A program made the translations under genes and the position numbers. Below, in pieces: positions 1-14,953 of a stretch of DNA of 64,000 nucleotides. A model generated the notes under the pieces. That model was not told where the DNA came from and made no database searches. It saw nothing but the letters and a program-made list of their open reading frames with translations. The DNA lies in assembly GCF_000247815.1 (NCBI RefSeq), contig NW_004775881.1, positions 511,496-575,495 on the forward strand, written 5' to 3'. Numbering within the stretch: position 1 is the first letter of the stretch; each line of letters starts with the position of its first letter. The stretch comes from Ficedula albicollis. Lineage: Eukaryota; Chordata; Aves; Passeriformes; Muscicapidae.

Positions 1-1832
1 CTTGGGTAAGTTGTCCTCTCTCTTAAATCTGAATCCTCTGACTGACATCCTCAGTTTTCACCCATGCATATGAAAGCTTTTTAAAATCTTTCATTATGGC
101 TTTCCCCCCCCCTGCCCCTCCCCGATCCCTTTTCCTAAGAATTAGATGCTAGGTAAGGAATGTTGTTGCCACTAAAGTGGAAGTTGGTTATAAAACAATG
201 AAAAATGCTAAGCATGCAGCCTTTCCTATTAAAAAAGCAGCAGGACTGTAGTACCCGGATATTACTCACTATACATTAAGAGCAGAGGGTCTTCCTCTAA
301 CGTGTGCATTTTATTTTGGTGATGTTATCTGGAGAAGGTACTTCTCTTAGGAAAGAAAAGGACTGCTAGGTAGGTTATGTGTGCAAAACTCACCCTAGGA
401 GAATAGAGGAAGTCTCTCAACCAGGTATTTACCACAGGTCTCATTCTGTTGGGTGGCCTGCCTGAAATATAATGGAAAACTTGGGTTTAGACAGAGACCT
501 TCTACCTTCCTTGCCTGTGACAGAGAGTGAGTGGCAGTGGCTAAGTTATCTTCGGGTCTGTGCTGCCTTTAAATCACCAGTATCTACCAGTTTCCACTGA
601 TTCCTTTGACTTGTCTCCCTCCTGTCTGACACATGTAGCCTTTGTTCTAGCCAGCAATGCTGAAAGAAGCAACCTTCAGTGGCATTCCAGCATTTACACT
701 AGCTATGCTCTGCTCTCATGCTGGGAAGATGTTTCCTTGGACTCCATGGGTAAGCCCTAAACTTTCTTCTTACTGGAATTAGTGGCTTACAGAACAGGCT
801 CTCTGCATTGCTACTTTGATAGTATGTTAAAGGCACAGTCATGCAAGCTACCTTCTTTTAGGGTACATACAGGACTGGTTTATTAATTGTAGCCTCCAGA
901 TGGCTCATTTCTCTCTCCAGCTCACCTCTCTCTGGCCCAGAAAGCAGACTATACCCCAGTGTGTGCTTAAGTAGGCAGGAAACATTATAGATGCCATGGT
1001 TTCTTCATCCATTAAGAAGCTTTTAAATATTTTTTTCCTTCATAGCATGTGAAACTAAGAAGCACTGTATCCATTAAAATTCAATGACCATACTGCAGTT
1101 TCTCTCACAAAATGAAGTCATTCTGTGGCTTGTTCTCTTCTCAACATCTTTCTTCTTATGCAGCATCTTCAGATGACACTTTACCTAATGCTCCCTAATA
1201 TACTGTCAAAAGTTAAATTTTTTTATCCTAATATAATATACTGGCATGGAATTCTGCAGGTTTTACTCTGGCAAAACTCCTGCTGAAGGCAATAGAGAGG
1301 CTGGTTACTTAAGGACTGAAATGGGACTGTGAGAATTACAGTATGTTCCCATACGCGTAGTTTAATTTCTGCTTCTGACTGGGATGCTTAACTTTTGCGT
1401 GATACCTTTGGCCTTCTTTTTAATTAGTTTCCAAATGTGTAAGAGCAAGTTGATAAGTATTTGATAAGGTTAATATCAACTCCAGCATTGCAGTGGCTGA
1501 ACTTTCAGCACCTTTCAGACATTGCCTTCAGAAGACCACTGTCTGAAGAAATGTTTCCTTCTCTCCATTGTTCCCTGTAATTTTCTCCTCATACCTATTC
1601 TTCTCTATCACTTCAAAATCTATGCTTAGTACTCATATACACTTTGGGTTCCAGAGTCAACATCAAAACATTTCCTTGGATCATACTAACTATGGAAAAT
1701 GCTACACTGTCACATTCCAATACACAGATGAGAAAAGTGTGAGCCAGGGCTAATGTGGCTCTGGCTGCAAAAGAGGGAAGAGACGTCCACATGGATAGAG
1801 CAGGCACAGTATCTCTTATATGCATGCAGGTA
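1..1832. other. non-coding sequence, no gene recognised
   Basis: Only short chance open frames of about 60-70 codons are present. A short C run lies at about 104-113. I see no exon, RNA gene or clear transposon here. It is probably upstream or 5' intronic sequence of TRIM2. Confidence 0.5.
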
Positions 1833-2363
1833 TGAGTGGTAATTATGTCAAGACAGACTGGACTGGCACCATCACCAGTCCTTTATTAAAAGGTTCCCAT
1901 CCTTTCTCTCAGTGAACTTCTCTCAGGCAACTCCACATAGTACTGATTCCTTTCCTGACAAGCAGCTCCATACAGCCCTAACTCCTTTCCCTACAGGCAG
2001 CTCCACACAGCACTGACTCCTTCTCTCTGCAAGCTTTCTTCTTCCTTCTGCATGACTGGCTAAACTCCAACCTACCCCTTACCAGCACTTAACCCTGTCT
2101 GTGTCTCACACAGCATCTTCTTACCTTATCTAACCCTTGCACAACTTCCTTACCTCTGCACAGCAGCACACACTCCATCCCAAACTGCAGCAGACTCCAG
2201 TCCTCAAGCTCCAACCACATCTTGCAGTTAGCTAGCGCAATCTTTTATAACACCCATCCTTATTGGGCAGGCAAGGCTATTTCCACGTCTCGGTAATAAG
2301 TACAGCTGTAATTCATTAGGAAAGATTGCCTCCTGCACCATCCTTACAAACTATTCTCCTACA
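1833..2363 (-). mobile_element. solo LTR of an avian endogenous retrovirus, minus orientation
   Basis: The 531-bp block begins TG and ends CA on the plus strand and is flanked on both sides by GGTA (1829-1832 and 2364-2367), a 4-bp target duplication. Read on the minus strand it starts TGTAGGAG, has a TATA-like TTATAAAAG (near plus 2250) and an AATAAA signal (plus 1883-1888) followed by the 3' end. These are LTR hallmarks. No internal retroviral sequence adjoins it, so it is a solo LTR. A 4-bp duplication fits gammaretrovirus-like (class I) elements, but the family name is not certain. Confidence 0.7.
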
Positions 2364-2367
2364 GGTA

Positions 2368-5300
2368 TATAGGTAAGGACAGTTTCGGTAGAAGAAATCT
2401 TGTTCCCTACCTGTTCCAAAGCTCTGCTCAGCTTCAAGCCTTTTAGCTTTTCACTCTGGCTTGTAGTATTTCTGGCCTCAGCCCCTCATCTTTAGTCCAA
2501 GTCTCGAGCTTATGCCTGCATAGGGAGAGCACGTAGCTTTCACCTGTCATCCATGCCCCTTGCCTCACTCACAAAGTTCACAGCCTCTTCATATTTCTGC
2601 CACAACTCTTTTCCTATCCTAGGGGCACATTTTTCCCTGGCATCCCATGTCCCATCCTCCTGAACCTCTGTGTTCCATGCCATTTAAGATGTTTGTTCTC
2701 CCTGCCTCTCAGTCCTTAAGAGCTTCCCCAGAGCTCTTTTCTCCTTGCTGTATTCCCTTCCGACTCTGTTTTCCTCAATACAGCCCAGTGATTGCAGTCT
2801 GAGAGACAGGGGGCTCTTTGTTCTTCCCTGGAGTCTCAGGTTCTTCAGTGCAAAGGTCTCAACATACTTTCTTTTTCCTCTTTATTGTACTTGAAGGCAG
2901 GAAAGTAGGGCAGGTCCAGGGTAAACCGGGTACATAGTAGTTTTTTGTGTGCTGTAAAGGGGAATAGCTCCAAGCAAGGTCAGAGAAAGACTAAGCCAAG
3001 AAATATATAAGCATGGGGGTTTTTTGTTGACTTTTTGGGGTTTTTTTTTAAAGAAAATATTGTCCTTTCTATTTTTCTTGGGAAACAAAGTGTCCAGTAT
3101 TCAACAAATATCTTCTGAACCAGCTTCAGGCCCAGAGTTGCTTTTGAACTGTTTGCTGTGATTCTTCATGTGCTCATTTCTTTGTGGTACCAATCGCATG
3201 GTAACATTTCTGATTCTTGGATGGGTTATGTTTTCAAACAAAAAGTGGTATTTGGACACATTACTTTTGGTTCAGAACTTTTTATGAATGCAGACATATG
3301 AAAATGTCGTACATCAGAGTTTCCTGGATAGTTGCTTTTGAAATGAAGCTTACATGAATGGAAATTTGTGAAAAACTGTAATACTGAGGCAGTACAATTT
3401 TACAGGAACCAGGGCTGATGGTTAATTTTTCAGAGTAGCAAACTATGATTGGGAGCAGTGCAGACTGGAAGTGTGAGCCTGGCGCAAACTGAGTGTATGC
3501 CTATATTTAAGGAATTTGGTTGCCACAAAAGTGTGACTGAAGACCTTGAGATAGGATTAAAGTCAGGAGGAGTGTGGGGCTTACCTGCTGTTACATGGTA
3601 TATTTTTATAAGAAGCTTGAGCATTTGGTTGCAATTGTCTTTCTTCCTCTGCTATAGTCCATAACGTCTCCAGCACTTAGTGGACACCTATGAGCTAATT
3701 CACCTCTCTCAGATGCATTTTTTCTCAGAGCAGTTTTCTGTCAGGCAATGAACTGTATCTGTTCGCTGAGAGTTCAACTAGTGTCTCAGTGTGAGGTAAG
3801 AAGTGTGAGGGTATATTCAGAGGGGAACAGGGGCCTTTGAAAACAGTCTAATGTTTGTCTTTTGAAATTATGTTCTTCGAAAAGTTGACCTTTTCTGATG
3901 AAAACCACTGGCGCATATGCATTGCATAGTGTTTGCTGACTTGTTGCTTAAAGAATATGAAGTATCCAGCCATTAACTCCTATTCTGCAGACTTCCAGGT
4001 GGGAAAAAGGAATCATCATTTCGTCTCACTTAGAAGGGAAAAGGCTGTGTATGTCTCCATCACCAATGTGCTCAGAATGAGCTCGTGTGTCCCAGGCAAG
4101 CCCAGATTCCTGAAGACACAGATGTAAATGAGACTTAATGGGAAAAGTGACTTAGTTACGCTTATCTCTTGTTTGTTTTGTTGTTTTTTTTTTTCTGTGG
4201 ACAGCCAGGGGCTAGTGCAGGCAGTAGTGAAAACAGAAGCAGCCATGGGGCTTCAACAATGACATCGAGGTTATAATGCATTCTGGTTTTGTCTGAGCTG
4301 TATTTTTTTTTGTGGAAGAGAAGTGATACATTATAAAGCAAAATACATACATCATGAAAAAATAATACCAAAAACACTAAAGCAGCCCCATTCTCATCTA
4401 AGAGTTGGAGCAGGTAGCAAAGGATTATCACATGGTATGTCTTTGGAAGATCAGCTAACAATTATATGCCTTTCTGGAGGGGGACAGGCTTTTGCTGAAC
4501 TCAAGTCACTCGGCACCAAGCTGAAGTGCTATGATAAAATATGTGAGGCCAGACCTACTGAATACAAGTTTAGCATATGAATCCAGACCCAAGGCAGCTG
4601 CTCCATGGGCTGGCTTTAGAAGGCTGGTGATAAAATAATTCATAATGTCACAGCAAATTTGTCTTTTAAAGATGAGTTATTGTCAGTGCCAAAATCTACA
4701 TCATTTTGTTTCATTAAGTGAAATGAAGCTTCACCTTGAATTCTTCCAGGGGTAGTTTTGTCTTAGTTTATCAGACTTGTGTTTTTTCAGTCGGTACAAA
4801 ACCTGCCAGCTTGTTTGCATCAGAAGACTCATTTAGAACTTGAGTTGTGACTGACTAGAAATCTGCATAAACACATTCAAAGTCCTACACCAAGTGGTCT
4901 AATGTTAAAACCAAAGATGAACATACACCTGTTGTGAGACCCAGGCTTGTTAATCTACCATCTTGAGCTTCTATCATTTAGGTAATTTCACAGATTCAAA
5001 ATAAATGGAAGGTGCATCCTCCATCAAACCATGACCTTTCGCTTGTCACTTTCTCAGTATTTAAGCTGCAAAAAAAAGCTGGTTGAAAAACAGATTGCTT
5101 TCAACTATACCTTTGCAATGCAGTGCTCCCAATACAACCACCCTAGACTAGATGGGAGCAGAGTTCAGACCAAGAGAGATACATATTCAGCCATCTCCTG
5201 TGTGTCACAACCAGTCCATCACCGACTGAGGAGGGACCCTTCTCCCTTGCTTTAAGGAACGTGCAATGGCATTTGAAAAAACCTTTCAGGCATCTACATA

Positions 5301-7620
5301 CAAAGATACATAATCAGCATAATTGGTATCTAATCTGCATCCTACTCCACTCTTGTCCTACTAATACTGCTAACAAAGTTGATCTTCGTGAAAAATTAAC
5401 ATGGAAAATAACAGGTTCATTTTGCAGCTGGCATTTGAAAATATCCTAAATGGAAGCTGCCATTTTTTTAAAAAGACAAATTGCTGCTAGAAAGTTGTTT
5501 TTCCTATCTGATCTGTTCTTTGTTGCAGTCTTTCCTGTATGAAGCTTTCTAGAGTAAATTTTCGCACCATCAAAGTGACGAGTATCTTCCATCTCCATTT
5601 CTTCAGAAAGCCAAGATCCCTGTGCTGAATAGGAGCACAGTGCTTGACTGCCCCAAAATTCACGGAGACAAAGTTTGAGAATGTGAGCATCAAATGATGC
5701 CTTAAATCCAGACACTGGTGAGCAAACACACAGCTGGCCTGCCTGGAGGCAGGAGCTATGTATGGACAGTAGGATAGTAGTACCTCATAGGGATGATATA
5801 AAAGAGGAAATGAAAAATACAAAATAAAAAATGAGATAAAGTTGAGTAAGAATGATCTCCAAAGCCTGGAAAATGAAAGATCATTTAAAATTGACCTACT
5901 GGTTTTGAATCTTGGATTTTCTTGAGGAATTGTTACTTGTGAAAGTTACCTTTGATGTAAGTGGACTGGTTTTTTTGAGAGAATAGATATATTGAAGACC
6001 ACCTGAGAGCTCAGTGTGAATTAATGCATTTGCTCCATTGGGGGAATAAACATTCAGCCAGAAAAAGCATCACAAACTGAAAGTAGTTATTTCCACTTAG
6101 TCTCACAAAATATTTCCCACGTCTCACAAAAAAAAAACCCCATTCTTATTCCAAAGATAACAGTCGTTCAACTTCTCCTTGTACAGTGGGAAGAGACCTG
6201 TGTGCCCAGAAAACCACACAAGGACTATGCTATGGCCCATGAAATAATTTCTGTCCCCAAACCTGTAAGTCTGCTCTACAAGGATCAGGTTCTTTGGTAT
6301 CATGGAAAATATCAGTAAAAACATGAGTTCACCCCATTTATTTACTAAGTGGGAGAATAACTCAACTGTTATCAAACCCTGCTTATTGCAGTTTCGAAAA
6401 ATAATATTATTTGCTTAGCTGACATCTGTGCATTTTGTGTATTTTGCTGCTTACTACCATGACAGGAGAGTAGAAGAAGGAAGATGCTAGAATGCAGGCA
6501 AAGTTGTCCAACTTTGGTAGCAGCTGAGCCATAGGGCACATGGAATCTGTTCTCATAAGTCTCTTGTTTGTGTGGGGTGCCCTGGTGTCTAATAATACAG
6601 CTGAGTGTAGCCTTTTACATTGGATTTACGTTGGATCACTGGATTGTATTTCACAATCTGGACAGCTGCCTTATTTCACAAAAGCTGCAGGAATATAATA
6701 CCTTTGGGATCTCTACCTGATGTGACTGAAATTAATCAGTGGGTTATACAATGACTGGAAGAAATTGTGACAGCACAGGCAAAAATCAACACAAAAAATT
6801 AATTAATAATTTCCTCCTTTGCTTCCACTCACTAGAGAGCCTTGTTTTTTGGGTTTGGTGTTGGTTTTTCGTTGTTGTTGCTGGCTTGTTTGTTTTTTGG
6901 TTTTTTTTAAATTTTTTTAATCATTCAACTGCTTTTGGCTTTAACAGTCCAGTTGTGTCAGTTCTGGATCCAGGTACAAATGAGTAGACCATCAGCACAA
7001 TCCTGATTGTGCCAAGATGAAAAACTGAGCAAGTGACAAGGCTCAGGACTTTCAGGCAGAGCGTTTACAATGGTGTTTTTATTTTGTTAATGACTCACTG
7101 TACTGATTCACCAATGCTTTAGTGAAAGCTGCCTTGTTCAGAGAGTCTCATTGTTCAAGCAGAGTAAAATTATTCCCAGTAAAAAAGCTTGAAAAATCCT
7201 CTGCTAAAACTAACAACTAAATAAAATTTGTTATTTTAAAGAACCTACAGATAACAGCAACTTTAATTTTAAATAATGGCAAAACTTTTTTTTAATCCGT
7301 CATGAATTTTTTTTCTTGAAGAAAAAGAATCTTCTTCAGTCCTGGCACGGAAGCTATGAAGTGTCCAAAAATATAGGTGTCTCCTTAAGCCTTTGGTACT
7401 TGAATATAATCAGGGCACTATACGTTTAAATAGACGAAAACAGGGACTGAAGGTGACTTGGGGGCTTTGGGTCATGGACTTCTATGGGGTGCATATCAAA
7501 CCTTTGCTTCTGCTACTTTTGGTAAAATGTTCATTCTGGTAAAGAATGGCTTGAACCACCCTAAAAGTTCCCTATTCAGCAGCTGTTCACTGGCTCTGAG
7601 TTGCCTTAGTAGAAAAAAAA
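2368..7620. other. non-coding sequence, no gene recognised
   Basis: The stretch is pyrimidine-rich from about 2370 to 2870, then ordinary AT-rich sequence. Small low-complexity patches occur, for example T/G-rich at 6840-6925. None of the open frames (at most about 110 codons) shows a recognisable domain. Confidence 0.5.
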
Positions 7621-7625
7621 CCCAG

Positions 7626-7666
7626 CAAAACAAAACAAAACAAAACAAAACAAAACAAAACAAAAC
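7626..7666. repeat. (AAAAC)n microsatellite
   Basis: There are eight consecutive CAAAA units with a perfect pentamer period. Confidence 0.95.
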
Positions 7667-7794
7667 TTACCAACACATTAGATTTGTTTCCCACCTGGAA
7701 GCATTTAGAGGATGTAAAGGGATCAGCATTCACGTCCCTGTTTATAAAAACCAGGTTATTGTAAATGACTTGCTGAGTTGTTGACGATTTCATA

Positions 7795-8010
7795 TAATGC
7801 ACTGGATTTTCCCGCCTCTTTCCAGAGAGGCTGCGTGTGCTGGGAGTGAGGGAGGGCTGCAACGTCGGTTTGTTGACACAGCGGGAGTGTGGGGACCCGG
7901 CTGCCACTTTCTTGAGTGGTGGGTGGTGCTCGGGGCTGCTGAGCGCTGCATGGGGGAGCAGTCAGGCATCTGCAGACGGGAGGCCGTCCCGCCGTGGGGC
8001 CAGCTGTTTA
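7795..8010. promoter_or_regulatory. candidate CpG-rich promoter or 5' exon region
   Basis: About 13 CpG dinucleotides lie in about 215 bp, in a setting where CpG is otherwise rare, with GC-rich sequence on both sides of 7900. This composition fits an alternative TRIM2 promoter or 5' non-coding exon. No TATA box or clear splice donor could be assigned, so the call rests on composition alone. Confidence 0.3.
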
Positions 8011-9276
8011 TTTTCAAAGCCTTTGTACCTCAGGTTACTTGTAGGGCTGTTGCTGAGGGAGTTCTGCTACAACTGGACTGTGTACGTTCCCTGGTTTGCC
8101 TGTAATTTGCAGTTCATGAAAACCAGATGGATGACTGACTGCTCTGTAAGTTAGGGTAGGAATGGGATCTTCTGATATAAGAGCAGCTTTTACAGAAAAC
8201 ATTGAGTTAAGAGGATTCAGGCTCAAGCTAGATTGCTTCTTCCCTCCCCCCAACTTTTGTCTATTTTTACTGCATCATTGGTATGTGTCCAAGGAAAGTC
8301 CGCCATATCATTCGGAAATACAAGGGGATAAACTTTTGACTGTCAGATCTCTTCAGGCTGAGAGACTCCAGAGTAAATGAACTGGGAGATGAATTAAAGA
8401 AGAGGGATTTCTTTAGGTGAACTTTTTTGTTGTCTGCTCTGCCAACAGCAGTGTAAAATAACGAAGAAACTGCAGCAGTCCTTTCCTGTCTTTCTAAATA
8501 ATGTAAGTTACCCTTTCATACTCATCTCTAAATGTTCATGAGGTTTTTCTGCTTTCGAGTATTTTGTGAAAGGAGTGGTTTTATAGCCAGTGAGCTCTTG
8601 CCAGGAGCTCTGCTGTGTGAGTGGATTGCTTTGTCTTTCTTTTTCTAAGTCAGGGTGGTAGCAGGGAAGCCGAGCAGTTCGGCAGCAGTTCGCCTTTCTT
8701 TGACAGTCGTGTTAGCTTGGCTTTAGACGGCTGTCGAAGCCTTTAAACCTTTTCAGAGTTTGTGCAGAAATTTGTTTGTAGCTGGCAAAAGACAATAGCA
8801 AATGTTTTGATTGAACTGTGCATGTCAGGCTTGCCATAAGAGCAGGCGTTTCAAGGGGGACTGTGTGATGCTATATAAAGAAGACAGGATGTGACAAGGG
8901 AAAACAAATGTTTCCTGCTCTTTAATATTTAAAAGAAATACTTGAAACAGAGCCAAGGAGTTTGCCTAGGAAAGAAGTAGTGATGTTTATTCAAAGCAAA
9001 ATAATGACTTTGTAAATCTGAGAGGACAATGCCAAGGTCTAATTAGGAGAGACAGTTTACTTTTCTCAGTGGTTCATTTTTTGAAGCTGGAAGTTGGCAT
9101 TAATGTTGCCATATTCCGTTGTGATTTTATGAAGTGTAACTTGAGCCATTGCCTGATACATAGCTCTCCATAGGTTATTATATAGGTTTTCAAAATGCTG
9201 TCTAGGCAGACTGTCAGGCAGATTAATAGGTTTAAGTAAACCAAGGGGTATAATTACAGATAATATAGCAGGTAGT
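8011..9276. other. non-coding sequence, no gene recognised
   Basis: No recognisable exon, RNA gene or transposon. It lies between the CpG-rich patch and the 1,414-bp duplication. Confidence 0.4.
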
Positions 9277-12104
9277 ATACTAAGAATAAAACAAGAAATA
9301 CACCAAGAAAATCACCTTGAATTCAAACATTCGTCAGGCCAAAGCAAAGACATAGATGTTCATTTAGAGGGGGACAAAAGCGAAAATTGTCGTGAAAGTA
9401 CAATGACTAAATAAATATTTCTTTGATAAGGATGTTGCTTAAGAAAAGTTGCTTTCTGTTCCAGCCTTGGATTTTTTGTTTTTGTGGGCAAGGGATTTAT
9501 CATCTAGATAATTGTCTGTGGCCAACTATTATGATCTAATAAACAGAAGTTTTTTTCCTAAAAATTCTGCATTGCTGCTTGTGTGAAAACAAATGACATT
9601 GACTAGCAATACTAATGAGAGCTTCTAGACAATGTGAATATTTTTAATAAACTTGGAAATATAATCTGTAGGGCTTGAAAAGCATATTAAAATGTTTATT
9701 TTGTTAAAATCTGTATAAACCTGTTTATTTTCAAGTTAGTCCCATAATTTTTTGGATGATATCTAAATCATGGAGAGGTTATGGAGAGAAGGTAGCAGAA
9801 AGCTACTGTACCTGATCTTGGGACTGAATCATCCTGCTCGCAAACAAAGGCAGCAGAAAAAAAGGAGTTTGCTCACTGTTTCCAGAGGGTTTGGGAGAGG
9901 AATCAGTCTGTTAGCTGCTGACAAAATGAAATAAGGCTTCTGTCTTTTGGCCCTCATCCAGAACTGCTTACCAAGCAGTACATAAACCAAAGGTTTCCTC
10001 AAACTTCTCAGCAAAGCGTTTCACAAACTTGAGTGGTGAAAGACACTCCCATGTCTTATCTGGACCTGCAATGACCACAATTTGGTTATAAAGAGCAGGT
10101 TCGTGTTTCCTTTGTGGCGAGTTCATTTCAGTTCTTGAGATTCATCCTTTTCCATGAGAAATGGCTTTGATAGGCTTTTAATAATTACATCTTTCTTCAG
10201 GGAGAAGGTTAAACAGAACTTTGGTTCAAGGACTGTCTCTAACACATGCTCCTTGAGAGCCAGAAGGAAAATTTAAGTGGGTTTTATGACAGAACCAATT
10301 CTAGATTTGATTATAGGGTTTCTGGGAATAGGGAAGGATTATGGAAACAATTATTTCAGTCAACTGGGAAAGATGTTTTGATTTCTTTATGTAATTTGTA
10401 AAGGGAGACAGTAAATGTATCCTTATAGGCACAGAATAAGAATTAGAAGTACATACAGATTTAAGGCTTTGGGGGGGTGGTAGGGGTAAGTGTGTCTTAA
10501 AAGTTGATCTTTTTCACAGCATTGATTTTGGATGAAATCTTGTGTTTGAGGCTAGATTTGAGACAAGCAGTGTCCATGGTCTGGTGGCACACTCAAGTGC
10601 TGTCTGAATTCTGCTATGTCCAGCAGCATGCACAACATTTGGAGCATTAGACCTTATCTGGACAAAGATGATAATTCTGCTGGAGGGTTTATACTAAGAA
10701 TAAAACAAGAAATACACCAAGAAAATCACCTTGAATTCAAACATTCGTCAGGCCAAAGCAAAGACATAGATGTTCATTTAGAGGGGGACAAAAGCGAAAA
10801 TTGTCGTGAAAGTACAATGACTAAATAAATATTTCTTTGATAAGGATGTTGCTTAAGAAAAGTTGCTTTCTGTTCCAGCCTTGGATTTTTTGTTTTTGTG
10901 GGCAAGGGATTTATCATCTAGATAATTGTCTGTGGCCAACTATTATGATCTAATAAACAGAAGTTTTTTTCCTAAAAATTCTGCATTGCTGCTTGTGTGA
11001 AAACAAATGACATTGACTAGCAATACTAATGAGAGCTTCTAGACAATGTGAATATTTTTAATAAACTTGGAAATATAATCTGTAGGGCTTGAAAAGCATA
11101 TTAAAATGTTTATTTTGTTAAAATCTGTATAAACCTGTTTATTTTCAAGTTAGTCCCATAATTTTTTGGATGATATCTAAATCATGGAGAGGTTATGGAG
11201 AGAAGGTAGCAGAAAGCTACTGTACCTGATCTTGGGACTGAATCATCCTGCTCGCAAACAAAGGCAGCAGAAAAAAAGGAGTTTGCTCACTGTTTCCAGA
11301 GGGTTTGGGAGAGGAATCAGTCTGTTAGCTGCTGACAAAATGAAATAAGGCTTCTGTCTTTTGGCCCTCATCCAGAACTGCTTACCAAGCAGTACATAAA
11401 CCAAAGGTTTCCTCAAACTTCTCAGCAAAGCGTTTCACAAACTTGAGTGGTGAAAGACACTCCCATGTCTTATCTGGACCTGCAATGACCACAATTTGGT
11501 TATAAAGAGCAGGTTCGTGTTTCCTTTGTGGCGAGTTCATTTCAGTTCTTGAGATTCATCCTTTTCCATGAGAAATGGCTTTGATAGGCTTTTAATAATT
11601 ACATCTTTCTTCAGGGAGAAGGTTAAACAGAACTTTGGTTCAAGGACTGTCTCTAACACATGCTCCTTGAGAGCCAGAAGGAAAATTTAAGTGGGTTTTA
11701 TGACAGAACCAATTCTAGATTTGATTATAGGGTTTCTGGGAATAGGGAAGGATTATGGAAACAATTATTTCAGTCAACTGGGAAAGATGTTTTGATTTCT
11801 TTATGTAATTTGTAAAGGGAGACAGTAAATGTATCCTTATAGGCACAGAATAAGAATTAGAAGTACATACAGATTTAAGGCTTTGGGGGGGTGGTAGGGG
11901 TAAGTGTGTCTTAAAAGTTGATCTTTTTCACAGCATTGATTTTGGATGAAATCTTGTGTTTGAGGCTAGATTTGAGACAAGCAGTGTCCATGGTCTGGTG
12001 GCACACTCAAGTGCTGTCTGAATTCTGCTATGTCCAGCAGCATGCACAACATTTGGAGCATTAGACCTTATCTGGACAAAGATGATAATTCTGCTGGAGG
12101 GTTT
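9277..12104. repeat. 1,414-bp direct tandem duplication (two copies)
   Basis: Copy 1 is 9277-10690 and copy 2 is 10691-12104, with offset 1,414. I read no difference between the copies. The junction joins ...GGAGGGTTT to ATACTAAG, with at most one base of microhomology. The chance frame at 9829-10014 recurs identically at 11243-11428. The unit carries no recognised gene or transposon. A real recent duplication and an assembly false duplication are both possible. Confidence 0.95.

Positions 12105-14953
<2,849 letters not shown>

Noticed and set aside
7587..8253. Overlapping ~70-106-codon frames on both strands
   Set aside because: CpG-rich sequence lowers stop frequency. The frames conflict on opposite strands and show no domain.
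9277..12104. CRISPR-like or satellite array
   Set aside because: There are only two long copies without spacers, so this is a simple tandem duplication.
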